Assembly: GCF_008329905.1 (NCBI RefSeq)
Contig: NZ_CP032155.1
Location: 2,666,001-2,730,000 of the forward strand
DNA: 64,000 nucleotides
Source of the DNA: Mycobacterium sp. ELW1
GTDB lineage: Bacteria > Actinomycetota > Actinomycetes > Mycobacteriales > Mycobacteriaceae
Direction of reading: 5' to 3'
How positions within the stretch are numbered: the stretch's first letter is position 1; the number at the start of each line of letters is the position of its first letter. Both the position numbers and the translations under genes were made by a program. This document shows positions 62,955 through 64,000 of the stretch, piece by piece. The notes under the pieces are model-generated. The model ran no database searches and had not been told where the DNA came from. It worked only from the letters and a program-made list of their open reading frames with translations.

Positions 62955-64000
62955 TCACGCCCCGAGCAAACCCTTGGCCACGTGGGTGATCTGGACCATT
63001 CGGTCATGTACCCGTTGCCGCCGAACAGCTGGATCGCTTCCATCGCGACATCGGTGGCTGCCTGCGAGCAGTAGTACTTCATCGCCGACGCTTCGGCCAG
63101 CGAAATCGGTGTGCCGCTCTGCCCGCATTCGATCACCCGGAACAGCATGTTGCGCACGTTCATCCGGGCCACCTCCATGTTGGCCAGCTTGAGCTGGATC
63201 AACTGGAACTGACCAATCTCCTTGCCCCACAAGGTGCGCGTCTTGGCGTAATCCGTGCACAACCGCAGGCATTCCTCGATCACCCCGAGCGCCATCGACA
63301 CCACGCCGATCCGCTCCGCCGCGAAACTCGACCGGGCGCTGTCGCGGCCGTCGCCGGACTTGTTCTCCTCGGTCTCGCCGAGCAACCGGTCGCGGCCCAG
63401 GCGGACGTTGTTGAAGAACAACTCACCGGTGCGCGAACTGTGAATGCCCATCTTGCGGAACGGCTTCGCCTGAACGAAGCCCTCCATACCGCGGTCGAGT
63501 ACGAACGTCAGCACCTTGCGGTCGCGCTTGTCAGCGCCGTCACCCTCGTCCAACTTGGCGTACACCACCACCACGTCGGCGTCCGGTCCGTTGGTGATGA
63601 ACGTCTTCTGCCCGTTGAGGATGTAGTCGTCGCCGTCTCGCACCACGTAGGACTTCATGCCGCCGAACGCATCCGAACCCGAATCCGGCTCGGTGATCGC
63701 CCATGCGCCGATCTTGTCGTAGGTCACCAGCTCCGGCAGCCAGCGCTCCTGCTGGGCCAGCGTGCCCCGGCTCTGAATCGTCGGGACCGTGAGCCCCAGG
63801 CTGACACCCATCCCGGTGACCAGGCCCATGCTGACCCGGCACAGCTCACTGATCAGGACGAAACCCATTCCGGCCGAACCGCCGTCGCCGAACATGCCAC
63901 CGCCGCCGCCGGACTTCGACTCGGTGCCGGCCCGCAGCCGGTCGAGTCGCCTGTCCAGTGACTCCCGCGCCATCTCTGCGATACCGAAGGTGGCGAACAG
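62955..64000 (-). pseudogene. Acyl-CoA dehydrogenase with internal 3' deletion/frameshift (partial at window edge)
   Basis: The frame is open from the window end and encodes a typical acyl-CoA dehydrogenase: the middle domain WAITEPDSGSDAFGGMKSY, ILNGQKTFITNG, RMGIHSS-type region, and the C-terminal helical bundle with AERIGVVSMALGVIEECL and IQLFGGNGYMTE. Immediately after GYMTE the sequence jumps, in another frame, to VQITHVAKGLLGA and a stop at 62955. The usual segment between (about 22 residues with EQLARD and IYAGSNE, part of the FAD/substrate site) is missing. The in-frame continuation instead runs into a nonsense tail ending at 62864. The gene is therefore probably inactive, unless this is an assembly error. 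The N-terminus lies outside the window. Confidence 0.7.

Overview
The window is a contiguous piece of a high-GC actinobacterial chromosome, almost certainly a fast-growing environmental Mycobacterium (Mycolicibacterium type). The evidence is the conserved mycobacterial gene order pdtaR – Ltp/DUF35 pair – polA – rpsA – coaE – uvrB – MFS efflux pump – GT-C glycosyltransferase – universal stress protein – MBL hydrolase – uvrA – esterase – lysX – infC – rpmI – rplT – tsnR (the Rv1626–Rv1644 block of M. tuberculosis). Many genes start with GTG or look leaderless, and lysX has the mycobacterial two-domain form.

Layout. 1–3.3 kb: end of an unknown gene, a small lipoprotein, an orphan ATP-grasp enzyme, a hypothetical protein, tRNA-Leu(CAA) and the ANTAR regulator pdtaR. 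3.5–8.6 kb: a complete branched-chain amino acid ABC transporter operon with overlapping genes. 8.6–12.5 kb: membrane protein, methionine aminopeptidase, a leaderless XRE regulator with palindromic sites, DUF167, and the coupled Ltp-thiolase/DUF35 pair. 12.5–27 kb: housekeeping genes polA, rpsA, coaE and uvrB interleaved with a secreted metallopeptidase preceded by a duplicated leader peptide, a PrsW-like protease, an F420-type reductase, an exported protein, DUF402, an MFS pump and an MgtC-like protein. 27–31 kb: tRNA-Cys, a tiny cysteine-rich gene, and a 1116-residue exported Pro/Gly-rich protein built on a strict 57-nt (19-residue) period. 31–44.4 kb: hydrolase, glycosyltransferase, stress protein, CorA variant, CD225/DUF2752 pair, LpqH-type lipoprotein, MBL hydrolase, uvrA, small membrane genes, an SDR with no conventional start codon, and an esterase. 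44.4–50.5 kb: lysX, DUF1844, then infC (AUC start codon), rpmI, rplT and tsnR.

50.4–62.9 kb is the most distinctive accessory region. A PucR-type regulator is divergent from a nine-gene, tightly coupled operon: aldehyde dehydrogenase, MFS transporter, FAD aromatic monooxygenase, cupin, ACMSD-like amidohydrolase/decarboxylase, YqjM-type ene-reductase, and a three-subunit molybdenum hydroxylase with an extra Fe-S cluster. Together they look like an uptake and breakdown route for an aromatic or N-heteroaromatic compound whose identity cannot be read from sequence. A 17-bp inverted repeat ends the operon. The window closes in an acyl-CoA dehydrogenase gene whose 3' end carries an internal deletion and frameshift.
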